Below are positions 13,025 to 22,248 of a stretch of DNA of 64,000 nucleotides, piece after piece (position 1 is the first letter of the stretch; each line of letters begins with the position of its first letter). The DNA comes from Sciurus carolinensis. Taxonomy: Eukaryota > Chordata > Mammalia > Rodentia > Sciuridae. The stretch covers positions 68,589,440 through 68,653,439 of the forward strand of contig NC_062232.1 in NCBI RefSeq assembly GCF_902686445.1, read 5' to 3'. The notes beneath the pieces were generated by a model. That model saw only the letters and a program-made list of their open reading frames with translations, did not search any database and was not told where the DNA came from. A program made the position numbers and the translations under genes.

Positions 13025-13192
13025 TTAGGTTGGTCTTCTTTTTTTTAATTTTTAATTTTTATTTTTTCATTAAAATTTTTTTTATTTTTACAGACTGCAT
13101 TTTGATTCATTGTACACAAATGGGGTACAACTTTTCATTTCTATGGTTGTACACTATGTATATGTATGATACATAAATGGTGTGAATCATTT
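13025..13192 (-). repeat. Sciurid L1 3' tail fragment
   Basis: This reversed copy of the 3'UTR tail also appears in plus orientation at 55530-55650 and 57200-57330; shared words include 'gcattttgattcattgtac' and 'ggtgtgaatcat'. It is 5'-truncated and inserted in the older L1. Confidence 0.8.
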
Positions 13193-13429
13193 AGGTCTTT
13201 ATATTTCTTAGTGTTTGCTTTAAATATTAGGTACTCTGATGTTGGGTGCATATAAACTTACAATTGTTGAATGCTTCTGATGATGGATATTTTTATTTAC
13301 TCTTTGTGTGATTATTGTAGGCCTTTGCTCAGTAATTTCCCAGTGGTTTACATAAAATATTTTATATTGATAATATTCTAAGTTTTTAAGTAATTAGTTT
13401 TTTGTTTTACTATTTATGTTTTAATTAGT
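13193..13429 (-). repeat. Ancient L1 (L1MA-like), endonuclease part
   Basis: The reversed text around 'ctctgatgttgggtgcatat' corresponds to the IYAPN region of an old L1 endonuclease, in correct order after the preceding RT part. Confidence 0.6.
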
Positions 13430-13721
13430 GCATTATAGTTATATATAGTAGTTGGGCTCATTTTGACATAATCATACATACATGAAATTTGATTTACTCC
13501 ATTTCAGTACCCAGTGCTTCCTCATTCCCTCCCTCCCCAATCCCCCTATTCCCCTTCTATTCTACTGGTCTTCCTTCCATTTATTTATCAGTTTATTTTT
13601 AATTATCGATTATAGGTATAGATAAAGGTAGAATTCACAGTGTTATATTTATGCTTTTGATAACATCATTTTTTCAAATTTATTCTGAATTTCCTCCCAT
13701 TTTCTGTCCCTTCATCCTCCC
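13430..13721 (-). repeat. L1 3'UTR, minus strand, first part
   Basis: Reversed sciurid L1 3'UTR with its pyrimidine-rich stretch (13520-13570), split from its continuation at 14263 by the ERVL-type LTR. Confidence 0.65.
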
Positions 13722-14262
13722 TGTAATGGTTAATTTGAATTGTCAACTTGTTTGGATTAAGAGATACCAATAATTAAGAGGCTTCTGGGTATGTCAGTGA
13801 GGGCATGTCTAGGAATGATGGGAATGTGGGATAGGAACTGAAGTGGAGCCCCTCTCTCAGGGTGGGCAGCACCGCCCAATAGGGTGGAATAAAAGCTGGA
13901 AGAACAAGGAAGCAGATTCAGATGTAAGCTCTGCTCTTCCTAAATGGGTTCTTGAATGCTACTTCAATCATCAGAGGATATTGGACTCTTGCTTCTTCAC
14001 TCTTCCAAAGTGAACTCTGCCAGTGATTCTCCAGGTAGTTTCCAGAAGCCTTGGTCTCAGACTAGGGTAGCACTGTTGATCCCTCTTGTTCTGGGGCTTC
14101 TGCATCTTGGAATGTGCAGCTGCTGGTTCTTCCAGCTCTCCAGCTACAGGGGGCCATTGTGAACTATCCAGCTTCTGGTTTTGTAAGCCAATCTAATAAA
14201 TTCCCTTTTTATAATCATACTTCCTATTGATTCTGTTCCTCTAGAGGACCCTGACTAATATA
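13722..14262 (+). mobile_element. Solo ERVL-type (MLT2-like) LTR
   Basis: It starts 'tgtaatggttaatttg' followed by 'tgtcaacttg' and ends 'gaccctgactaatata', the known frame of MLT2-type ERVL LTRs. A polyadenylation-like 'ctaataaattc' lies near 14195 and a TATA-like 'ggaataaaagc' near 13887. A perfect 5-bp target duplication, 'ctccc', flanks it (13717-13721 and 14263-14267), which confirms both boundaries. It sits inside a minus-strand L1 3' end. Confidence 0.85.
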
Positions 14263-15010
14263 CTCCCCTTCAATATCCTTCTATTCCACTGATATTTCCT
14301 CTAACTTTATGGTATTAGAACGTCCTTTCCCCCCTTACTTTGCTCTATTTTTAGCATATGAGACAAAACATTTTATAACTTTAATTTTCTGAGTCTAAGT
14401 CTAAGTTAAGTTATTTAACTTAGATTGATATTGTATTGTCCCATCCATTCACCAGCAAAGGTCATAATTTAATTCTTCTTTGTAACTGAGTAAAACTCCA
14501 ATGTGTTATGTACACATTTTCTTAATCCATTTATCTATTGACAAGCACCTGGGCCAGTTCCATAACTTGGCTATTGTGAGTTGCATGCTATAAAAATTGT
14601 TGTGGCTGAATCTCTATACTCTGCTGATTTTAGTTCTTTTGGACAAATACCAAGGAGTGGTATAGCTGGATCGTATTATGGTTCCATGCTAACTTTTTGA
14701 GAAATATGCATATTGATTTCCAAAGTCATTGTACTAATTTGCATTCCCAACAAGAATGTATAAGTGTACTTTCCCCCCACATCCTCACCATCATTCATCA
14801 TTATTCATATTCTTGATAATTGCCATTCTCTCTGGTGTGAGATAAAATCTCAATGTAATTTTGATTTGCATTCCCAAGATTGTTCAGGAAGTTGATCATT
14901 TTGTTCTTATATTTGTTAACCATTTGCATTTCTTTTTTTGAGAAATGTCTGTTTAGGTAATTTGTTCATTTATTGATGGAGTATTCATTTTGTATAATGA
15001 CTTCATTTTT
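14263..15010 (-). repeat. L1 3' end, minus strand, second part
   Basis: Reversed L1 3'UTR and ORF2 C-terminal sequence continue after the LTR ('tggctattgtgagttgcatg', 'atagctggatcg'). A small perfect inverted repeat (arms 'ctaagttaa' and 'ttaacttag', loop of about 5) lies near 14401-14424. Confidence 0.75.
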
Positions 15011-15109
15011 ATTATACACAAACTATACTTTTCATTTCTTCCTACCATAAGTTTTAGTGTTACACTTTAAATTTTATTATAATTTTTATCCCTTAACAAA
15101 TAATTGTAG

Positions 15110-15370
15110 CTGATTTTTAAAAATTCTTTAATTTGTTCTAATTAAGTATTCATGACAGTAGAATGCATTTTGATACATAATACATAAATGGAGTATAACT
15201 TCTCATTCTTCTAGTTGTACATGCTGTAGAGTTACACAGGTCATGTAATCATATATGAACATATTGCAATAATGTCCAATTCATTCTACTATTCTTCCTA
15301 TCCCCATACACTCTCCCCTGTCTTCACTCCCCTCTATAACTCTGCTTTTAATCGTCATCCCTTTTACTCT
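15110..15370 (-). repeat. Sciurid L1 3'UTR tail
   Basis: A reversed copy of the tail seen at 26690-26815 and 61205-61370: 'agtagaatgcattttgat', then 'ggagtataacttctcatt' and a pyrimidine-rich tract. Confidence 0.75.
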
Positions 15371-15399
15371 TTAAAAAAATTCAGTTGTAAGGTACACAA

Positions 15400-15505
15400 T
15401 ACATTTATATTATTTATTTACTTTTATGTGGTGCTGAAAATCCAACTCAGAATCTCATACATGCTGGGCAAATGCTCTACTGCTGAGCTAAAACCATAGC
15501 TGCCC
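15400..15505 (-). repeat. ID SINE
   Basis: A reversed tRNA-Ala-like ID monomer. On the minus strand it reads 'tttagctcagcagtagagc' (A-box region) through a degenerate B box to 'cagcaccacataaaag'. Confidence 0.85.
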
Positions 15506-15569
15506 CATCTCTTTTACTCTTTCTATTAAGAATATTTTTAGTTGTAGATGGACACAATACCATTTCATT

Positions 15570-15655
15570 TTTTTAATGTGGTGCTAAGGATCAAACACAG
15601 TGCTTCACACATGCTAGGCAAGTGCTCCACCACTGAGCTACAACCCAAGTCCCTT
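15570..15655 (-). repeat. ID SINE
   Basis: A second reversed ID monomer 70 bp beyond the first. The minus strand has 'gttgtagctcagtggtggag' and ends 'ccttagcaccacatt'; it is preceded by the 'agttgtagatggacacaata' tail block that sciurid ID-type SINEs often carry. Confidence 0.85.
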
Positions 15656-15789
15656 TTATTCTTTATTCTACATATTTAATTGATTTCCATTTACAAATGC
15701 AGTATTAGAATGTTTTGGATTTGATGACTTTCTTTCATTTACCAGTGAGTTTTATACTCTCATATATTTTCTTATTACTAACTAGCATC

Positions 15790-16650
15790 CTCCTTCTTCA
15801 GTTTAAAGAACATCTATTAGCATTTCTTGTGAGGTAGGTCTAGTGATAATAAATTCTTTCTCAGCATTTCTTTTTTTTTCCCTGAGAATGTGTTTGCTAC
15901 TCCTGTGTTTTTGAAAGACAGGGTTGTTGGGCATAGGCATAGCACTTTTGGTTGGGATGTGTTTTATATATATACCATCCCACTCTCTTCTGGATCACAA
16001 TGTTTCTTCTGAAAAATATGCTGATAGTTACCTTATATTTGATGACTTACCTTTCCTTTGCTTCTTTCAGTTGTCTTTCTTTGTCTTTAGTTTTGACAAT
16101 TTGGTTATGAGGTGTTTTCTCCTGGGTCTCTTTGGACTGATCTTATTTTGTATCCTATGGACTTTCTGGATATGATTTCTCTTTTCTTCCCTAGGTGTGG
16201 CAAGTTATCTACTATTAGTGTTTTGGATATGTTTTCTATATATTTTCTTCTCTTTCTCTTTCTGGCATGCAATAATACATAAGTTGTTCCACTGGATGTT
16301 ATTCCATAAATATCTTAAGCTATATTCATGATATTTTTATTATTATTTTTTGCTTTGGTTCCTCAGATTGGATGATTTTTTTTGTCTTCTAGTTCATTTA
16401 TCATTATTTTTTATGCTTCATCTAGTACTATGGAGTAACTCAAAATTTTCAGTTTAATTATGGTATTCTTTGGTTCTATGATATATATATCTATATATTT
16501 ATATTTATATTCTATCTTTTGTTGAAGGTCTTAATTTGTTCTTGCACTTTTTGCTTGACTTCTGTTAGCATCTTTATGATCATATTTTGAATTCCACATC
16601 AGGTAAATTACATATTTGTATTTCAATTGGGTTGGCTTATGTACAACTAT
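15790..16650 (-). repeat. Ancient L1 ORF1 / inter-ORF region, minus strand
   Basis: Wording such as 'gcatttcttgtgaggtaggt' and 'cttctagttcatttatcatt' matches the reversed ORF1 and 5' part of L1MA/L1MB elements. It is probably the 5' continuation of the L1 that begins at 4720. Confidence 0.6.
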
Positions 16651-17684
16651 CTTGTTCTTATCTTTGGCATTTATTACCCTATTTCTTCAGTTTTGATGAT
16701 TGTACTGATTTCTGTGAATTAGATAAGCCAGCTACCTCTATCAATTTTGTGTGAGTGGTGTCTTGTAGGACAAGAGTCTCACTAATGTTTCTATTCAGAG
16801 ATTTTAAGATGCATCTTAAATCTTTTTATTTTTGGTGTCATCCTAGAACTTATGGTAGGCCATGTATTGTCGGTACTAGAAGAATGGCAAAGTGTGATTT
16901 AGACTTTATAAATACAGGTGGAAATGTTGGAGTGTTGGATTTTTAAAGTTTCTTATATCTTCATGATGAAATTGAGCATAGATTAAGCTACAGACATTGT
17001 GTATAGCAAATGACTATATTCATGTTCAGTTTACTCATTTTGGTCCTGGGGAGATAACTCCTGGAAATGACCCCATTATACATTTGCCTATGTGTTTTCT
17101 GTTTCCTGGGACCATTTAAGAATGCAAGGCTCTATCTACATCCAGAGATCTTGGTTATTAAAAACGCAGTACTTTGGGTGCAAGGTATAGAAGTTTTGGA
17201 TCACAGTATGTGGTTTTACTATTTTCTGGAATAATAAGTGGACATGACTTCATCACTGAAATGAGACCAAAAGGAAGGTCATGAAGTGTCAAATTACAGT
17301 TCTAGCTGTTGGAGTAATCTTGTTTGTTTGTCCCACGATCTCCCCAGCACAAGTTTGTTAGACACCAGGTCATCAAGTAGTCGTTGGTAGTGTGTGCTAT
17401 AAGCCTTTTCTGGAAATAATATGGGAGCTTAATTTTCCTGTCCATTCTATGCACCATTCCATGATGTTGTAGCACCTATAAATGTTTGGTTTTTATTAAA
17501 ATGAACTCTTTTTTTCTATGATCAAGGGACAACCACGTATGTCTGGTTCCTTCTTTTCACATAGATAAGGTATTTAGAATGGAGTTCTTCAGAATGTAAT
17601 TTCTTGGTTTGTGTTAGCCCTTCTTATTGGAGGCTAAATTGTTTAATGTACCCTGCATTATTTTGGGGTGAAGTGGTTTTAACC
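16651..17684. other. Unassigned sequence, possibly old L1 5' end
   Basis: No gene recognised. The plus-strand open frame 16755-16946 has no known motif. Confidence 0.4.
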
Positions 17685-17915
17685 ATGTTCACAAATTCTT
17701 TGTGAGCCTTCCCTTTAAGGGATAGAGCTGAATTCTCTTTTCCTAAATGTGTGTAAACTTATTGGCTTACCACTAAAGAATAGAATAAAGCAGAAAGAAC
17801 AGTATGTGATTTCACAGACTAGGTCATAAAAGGCACTGTGATTACCTCTTCTCTTGGATTACTCTAGTTGGGTTAAGCTAGCTGTGATGTAATGAGAAGG
17901 GATTTATGAGAGAAT
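17685..17915 (+). repeat. MaLR-type LTR, left half, interrupted by the provirus
   Basis: Degraded LTR-like sequence ending at the duplicated pentamer 'agaat' (17911-17915). Its right half resumes at 24127 and ends in 'aataaatgtttgttatct' and 'aagatagctaatata', typical of MLT1-type LTR 3' ends. Confidence 0.6.
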
Positions 17916-18265
17916 TGCCGATTGCCGCCAACCAGCAGGACAAACGACACATACTCTTCAGAAGTTCATGAAGCAGCTTCCGCTTTATTCAGATAACACC
18001 CTCAATATATAAGCAGTCTCATGCATAAGCAATTGTAACCAGATATGTCCATCCAATCCTATTAAAGGTCAAGCGATCATGAGTTCAAGAATACATGTAA
18101 GATATATCTGTCCACGCGCTAAGCAGCTGAACTAATTATCATACAGCCAATGGTAAACGCTTCCTGTTTTTCTCAAGGCGCATTCAGCACACCCTTTGGC
18201 TCTCTGCCAGTCGCCATCTTGGATGCATGTCATGTAACTCTGGGTCCCGAGTCTCGCCCACCACA
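17916..18265 (-). mobile_element. 3' LTR of class II provirus
   Basis: This 350-bp sequence is repeated at 23778-24126. It begins TG and ends CA and is flanked outside by 'agaat' (17911-17915; matching copy 24127-24131). On the minus strand it has a TATA box within 'cttatatattgag' (complement of about 18002-18012), an AATAAA signal (complement of 17984-17989) only about 15 bases further on, and a YY1-like 'ccaagatggc' (complement of 18213-18222). The two LTRs differ at roughly 30-35 positions by hand count, so about 9-10%. Confidence 0.95.
17984..17989 (-). terminator. LTR polyadenylation signal AATAAA
   Basis: The minus strand reads 'gaataaagcgg'. It lies just downstream of the TATA box, implying a very short R region, as in IAP-type LTRs. 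Confidence 0.8.
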
Positions 18266-18278
18266 TTTCCCCCTTTCT
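18266..18278 (-). promoter_or_regulatory. Polypurine tract
   Basis: The minus strand reads 'agaaagggggaaa' immediately before the TGTGG start of the 3' LTR, the expected place and composition for the plus-strand DNA primer of reverse transcription. Confidence 0.9.
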
Positions 18279-18290
18279 GTTTATAAAAGA

Positions 18291-18418
18291 GACCGTCCCT
18301 GTCTTAGGTTGTCCACAGCAGAGCAACATCCTTACCCGTCATCGGACAATGAGACTCTAGCCCTCATTTCCTGTCTTAGGTCGATATGAGCTCCCCATGA
18401 ATCTTACCCGTCTTTGAC
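18291..18418 (-). promoter_or_regulatory. CTE-like RNA export element (duplicated 72-bp unit)
   Basis: Between the env remnant and the polypurine tract, minus-strand motifs 'gacgggtaag' (complement of 18403-18412 and 18331-18340) and 'cctaagacagg' (complement of 18370-18380 and 18298-18308) each occur twice with exactly 72-bp spacing. The same paired motifs form the two NXF1/TAP-binding internal loops of the Mason-Pfizer monkey virus constitutive transport element (from memory). An apical hairpin is visible: complement of 18363-18371 pairs with complement of 18344-18353 with one bulge, loop 18354-18362. A CTE exports unspliced viral RNA without a viral export protein. Confidence 0.85.
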
Positions 18419-18463
18419 TACGGGTCCAGCATATTTAATCAGGTTTGGGGGGATGAGCCAGCA

Positions 18464-18787
18464 TCAATTGCGATGAAAGCTTGGTGAATAATGGCTGTTT
18501 CTCTGCGCCAATGTATACGCATTTTGTATAAACACTATATGCACAGAACAGATACAACACACAATAAACCTCCCACGGACAAAAACCCAAACCATTATTT
18601 TCCCCATTGAACAGTGGACTGGAGAAATGTGGCCAATTGTTGTAAAAATAGGAAGATATAGAATAGAAGAGTTGGTAAGGGGTACAGGATAGGGCCACGT
18701 CTTTACTATCCCCCATAGTTCACGCGAGTCTCCTCCATTAACTTGGTGAGAAATCGCCAACACCATCAGCTGGAGAAGCCTCCTCAT
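18464..18787 (-). pseudogene. env: Short env remnant overlapping pol
   Basis: An open frame of 107 residues starts at an ATG inside the last codons of pol (pol stop at 18737-18739), so the two overlap by about 50 bp in different frames, the usual arrangement in betaretroviruses. The first 35 or so residues include LWGIVKTWPYPVP, which looks like an env N-terminal region. No surface or transmembrane subunit, cleavage site or fusion peptide can be seen: only about 320 bp separate its start from the CTE-like element. An overlapping frame (18435-18716) is a shadow or a second env-derived frame. The provirus is effectively without env, like intracisternal A particles. Confidence 0.55.
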
Positions 18788-21328
18788 CTTCTTCCTGTTT
18801 TTGGGTCTCTGTTAAGGCCTTCACCAATCTCTCTGGCACCCAAATTGGCGATTGTGCATCCTGTGGGAAAACACAAACAGATCATCGGGTCCAGATTAAC
18901 ACCGGATCTGGGCCTTTCCATTGTCCCAATAGAATGTCCTTCCAGAGCACTTGAGGTAGATGTTTTTTATTAGGCTCTGAATGACGGTCAGCAGCCGATC
19001 GGCCCTCAGAATCGAGATTTCAAAAATTTAAGATGAACAAGGTAACAGATAATTTGTCTTTTGGGAATCTGTATGATGTCCCTATTCCCCCTTTTTGTTT
19101 ATAAAGCACGTTTTTAAGCGTTAAATGGGCACGCTCAACAATGCTTTGTCCAGTAGGATTATAGGGAATTTCTGTGACATGTTGAATACCAAAGGTGGAG
19201 CAAAACTGTTTAAAGGCCTGGGACATATATCCAGAACCATTATCTGTTTTAATTTGTTTGGGAACACCCAGGATGGAGAAAGAGTGTAAAGAGTGTGCTA
19301 TTACATCTTTGGTTTTTTCTCCAGTATGAGCAGAGGCCATAATAAATCCTGAAAAGGTATCAATAGACACATGAATGAATTGTAGTTTTCCAAATTCTGA
19401 ATAATGAGTTATATCCATTTGCCAAATATGATTGGGCTGAAGCCCTTTTGGATTTACTCCTAACGAGGGGTTTGGAATAAGTGTAGTACATTTAGCACTA
19501 TGTCCTGAGCTGTTGCCTTAGTAATTTTATAGCATGTATGTAGAGTGGAAGCATTTATGTGAAATTTGGAATGAAAAGTTTTTGCATTTTTAAGCATATT
19601 AAAGATGTGTGGGTCTCTGGTGGCCTTGTCTGTTAAATCATTGTGTAAACTTAGAGGACCTGGAAGGCCAGTATGAGCCCAAACATGCCCAATAAAAAAA
19701 GAATCTTTTCTGTCCCAGATAAGTTTTTGTAAGCATTGTAAATATTTAGTAATAGTGGAGGTGAGGGAAATCAGACCAGTTAATTCTAAATTTTGAATAG
19801 CATTAACAACGTATTTGCTATCAGAGAATAGGTTAAAAGGCTCATGGTGGGTTTTGAGTACTTCTATAGCTACTAATAGTTCTGTTTGTTGTGCAGATAG
19901 AGTATTAAACAGCAATGTTTCTGTAACATTATCTATAGTAATAATACCTGTACTATTTTTTGATCCATCAGTAAATATAAGGGTAGCTCCTATAGTAGGT
20001 TCTTTTCGGGTGACTTTAGGGAAAATTATGGGATGTTGACTCCAAAATTGGAGAAGAGGATCAGATGGCAAATGATTGTCAAACACAGCAGAAGTACTAG
20101 GAAAGGCTATAGCCCATGAATTTGAATTATTAAGAAGATATTGTATCTGATCAGTAGTATAAGGAGTAGTTATTGTCGAGGGATGTGACACAAAGGTGGA
20201 AAGGGATACTTTTAACACCCTAGGGATTAATTCTGCCACAGATTCAGTAAACAAAGATAAGACCTTGTTAGGGGCATAATTCATGTGAACCCATAGAATA
20301 GGACCCTTTTGCCAAAACACTCCTGTGGGTAACTTATTTGTGGCCAAGACAATGAATGATAAAGGCTTAGCTAGGTCAATAGGATCAAGATGAACCTTTT
20401 CCATAGCTGTTTCAACAAACTTGAGAGCTGTTCGAGCCTTAGGGGTAAGCACCCGCTTAGATAGGGGGTCAGAATCACCTTTAAGAGTGTCAAACAGGGG
20501 GCCCAAACTTGAGGTGGGTAAATGAAGGTAAGGTCTAATCCAATTAATATCACCCAAAAGTTTTTGAAAATCATTTAAAGTTCTAAATTTGTCCACCTGA
20601 ATGGTAATTTTTATGGGATTAACCATAGTTGCATTTATGATAGATCCCAGGAAGTTTTTGGTGTCTGTCATTTGTACTTTATCAATGGCAATATGTAAGC
20701 CCCATCTTTCCAGTGACTTTAGTAAGAAATTATAACATTGCTCTAAGACAGGTTTTTCCTTATGAGCTAGCAAAATATCATCCATATAATGATGGATTAA
20801 AAATTGAGGGTTTGCTAGGCATATGGGTTCAATAGCCTTGCCTACATATATTTGACACATAGTGGGGCTATTGACCATGCCTTGTGGGAGGACTATCCAT
20901 TCATATCTTTTATTAGGAGAGCTATTATTAAGTGAGGGCACAGTAAATGCGAACCTTTTGGTGTCTGAGGGATGTAATGGAATGGAAAAGAAGCAATCTT
21001 TTATGTCAATAACAATGGAGGGCCAATTAAATGGGATAGTCGATAAAGTAGGTAATCATAATTGAATAGGTCCCATGGGCTCCATTATAGAATTTACTGC
21101 TCTTAGGTCATATAATAGCCTCCATTTTCCTGATTTCCTTTTTATTATGAATATTGGTGTGTTGAAAGGAGAGGTGGATAGTTTGATATGTCTGGCCTCT
21201 AGTTGTTCTTTAACCAATTGCTGGGCCGCTTCTAATTTGTCTTTTGAGAGGGGCCACTGAGGGACCCCAAAAGGTTTATCAGATTTCCATGTTATTTTAA
21301 TTACTTCAGTGACCCCTAATGAAAATCC
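18737..21328 (-). pseudogene. pol: Retroviral pol (RT, RNase H, integrase), broken
   Basis: Pol is read on the minus strand after a second -1 shift from pro. The RT has the YEWIVLPQGM block and the YMDD catalytic box (complement of 20777-20788). RNase H shows FTDGSK with a downstream ELLVAIEVL. The integrase core shows its three acidic positions in VSIDTF, KTDNGSG and SIVERAH, and a C-terminal block GQWKGPDPVLIW then VFPQD follows. Breaks: an in-frame TGA in RT at 21056-21058, a frameshift in the integrase zinc-binding region around 19480-19500, and TGA codons at 19020-19022 and 18882-18884. The longest intact piece is 19460-20941 (RT palm to RNase H). Neighbours are pro upstream and the env remnant overlapping its end. 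No functional polymerase is encoded. Confidence 0.93.
21250..21328 (-). promoter_or_regulatory. Pro-pol -1 frameshift site with stem
   Basis: The minus-strand heptamer GGATTTT (complement of 21322-21328) lies in the pro frame as G GAT TTT, one codon before the pro stop (21316-21318). Five bases on, 'ggggtcactg' (complement of 21307-21316) can pair over 10 bp, with one G-U, with 'cagtggcccc' (complement of 21250-21259). The -1 frame enters pol directly. The MMTV pro-pol heptamer is of the related type GGAUUUA (from memory). Confidence 0.75.
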
Positions 21329-22248
21329 AATCCCTTTTTATCTTGTTTTGGAGTAACTAAAATGGGTGAAGTAGGTCCTTGACTATTTTTCCCAAGAACT
21401 TTTCCCCTTATGTGTCCTTGGGCTAACATCATTTGATTAGCTTTTAGATTACTGTATGGGATCTCTGATGTGAGATGTAAATCCATCTGTTCCATGATAT
21501 CTCTCCCCCACAAGTTTACTGGGAGATGTTCGAGGACATAAGGTTGGACAGTACCACTATAACCTTCCTCATCCTTCCATTTTAATATGGCTGCACTCTT
21601 GTTAGGATTGGAAGCTATACCCAATCCCCTTAAAGTCTGATCTGCCTGTTGAAGAGGACAGGCTTTGGGCCATTCTGTAATTTTGATAATACTTTTGTCA
21701 GCCCCAGTATCTAATAAGTCCTCAAAAGTTTTGCCTTCTATCACTAACTTTGTCATAGGTCTATCTTTTAAATCCAATGTTAACATGACCATATTTTGGC
21801 CAGTAGAACCTAATCCTTTATTTCCCCTAATAATATTCTTTGATGGATATTGATCATGGCAGCTGGGTAAGACCAACAATTGTGCTATGTGATCACCCTG
21901 AGCTATTATTGCTACACGTCTTGGTGAAGAAGTAAGGATTTTTATTTCTCCAGTAAAATCCGGGTCTATAACTCCAGGGACAATATTTAATTCTTTTAAA
22001 GCAGAAGAACTCCTCCCCAGAATTAGTCCCACTGTTCCTTTAGGTAATGATCTGACAACCGAAGTTGGTATTGGTTGTACTCCCATCTCTGGAGTTAATA
22101 CTGCTCTGGCAGAAGCACAGAGGTCCAATCCTGTGCTTCCTCTTGTTTGTCTAATTGGGGAGTCAAGGGGTAATGGGTCTGAGGCACGGACTGGATAGCC
22201 CCGTATATTTGTGGGCCCCGAGACCGGGGGCCCTGATTCCCATTTTTT
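21316..22248 (-). pseudogene. pro: Retroviral pro: dUTPase plus aspartic protease
   Basis: This frame, entered by -1 shift from gag, carries first a dUTPase domain (GLDLCAS near the start, then LGRSSSALK and VIDPDFTGEI, the family's uracil-site and Mg/triphosphate motifs) and then a retroviral aspartic protease with LLDTGADKS (DTGAD is the complement of 21697-21711). A glycine-rich G-patch-like tail (QGHIRGKVLGKNSQG) precedes the stop. dUTPase in the pro frame is a hallmark of betaretroviruses and related class II elements; it limits uracil incorporation, while the protease matures Gag. The frame is open across about 310 codons with no stop, so it is the best preserved gene of the provirus. 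Activity cannot be judged from sequence. Confidence 0.92.
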
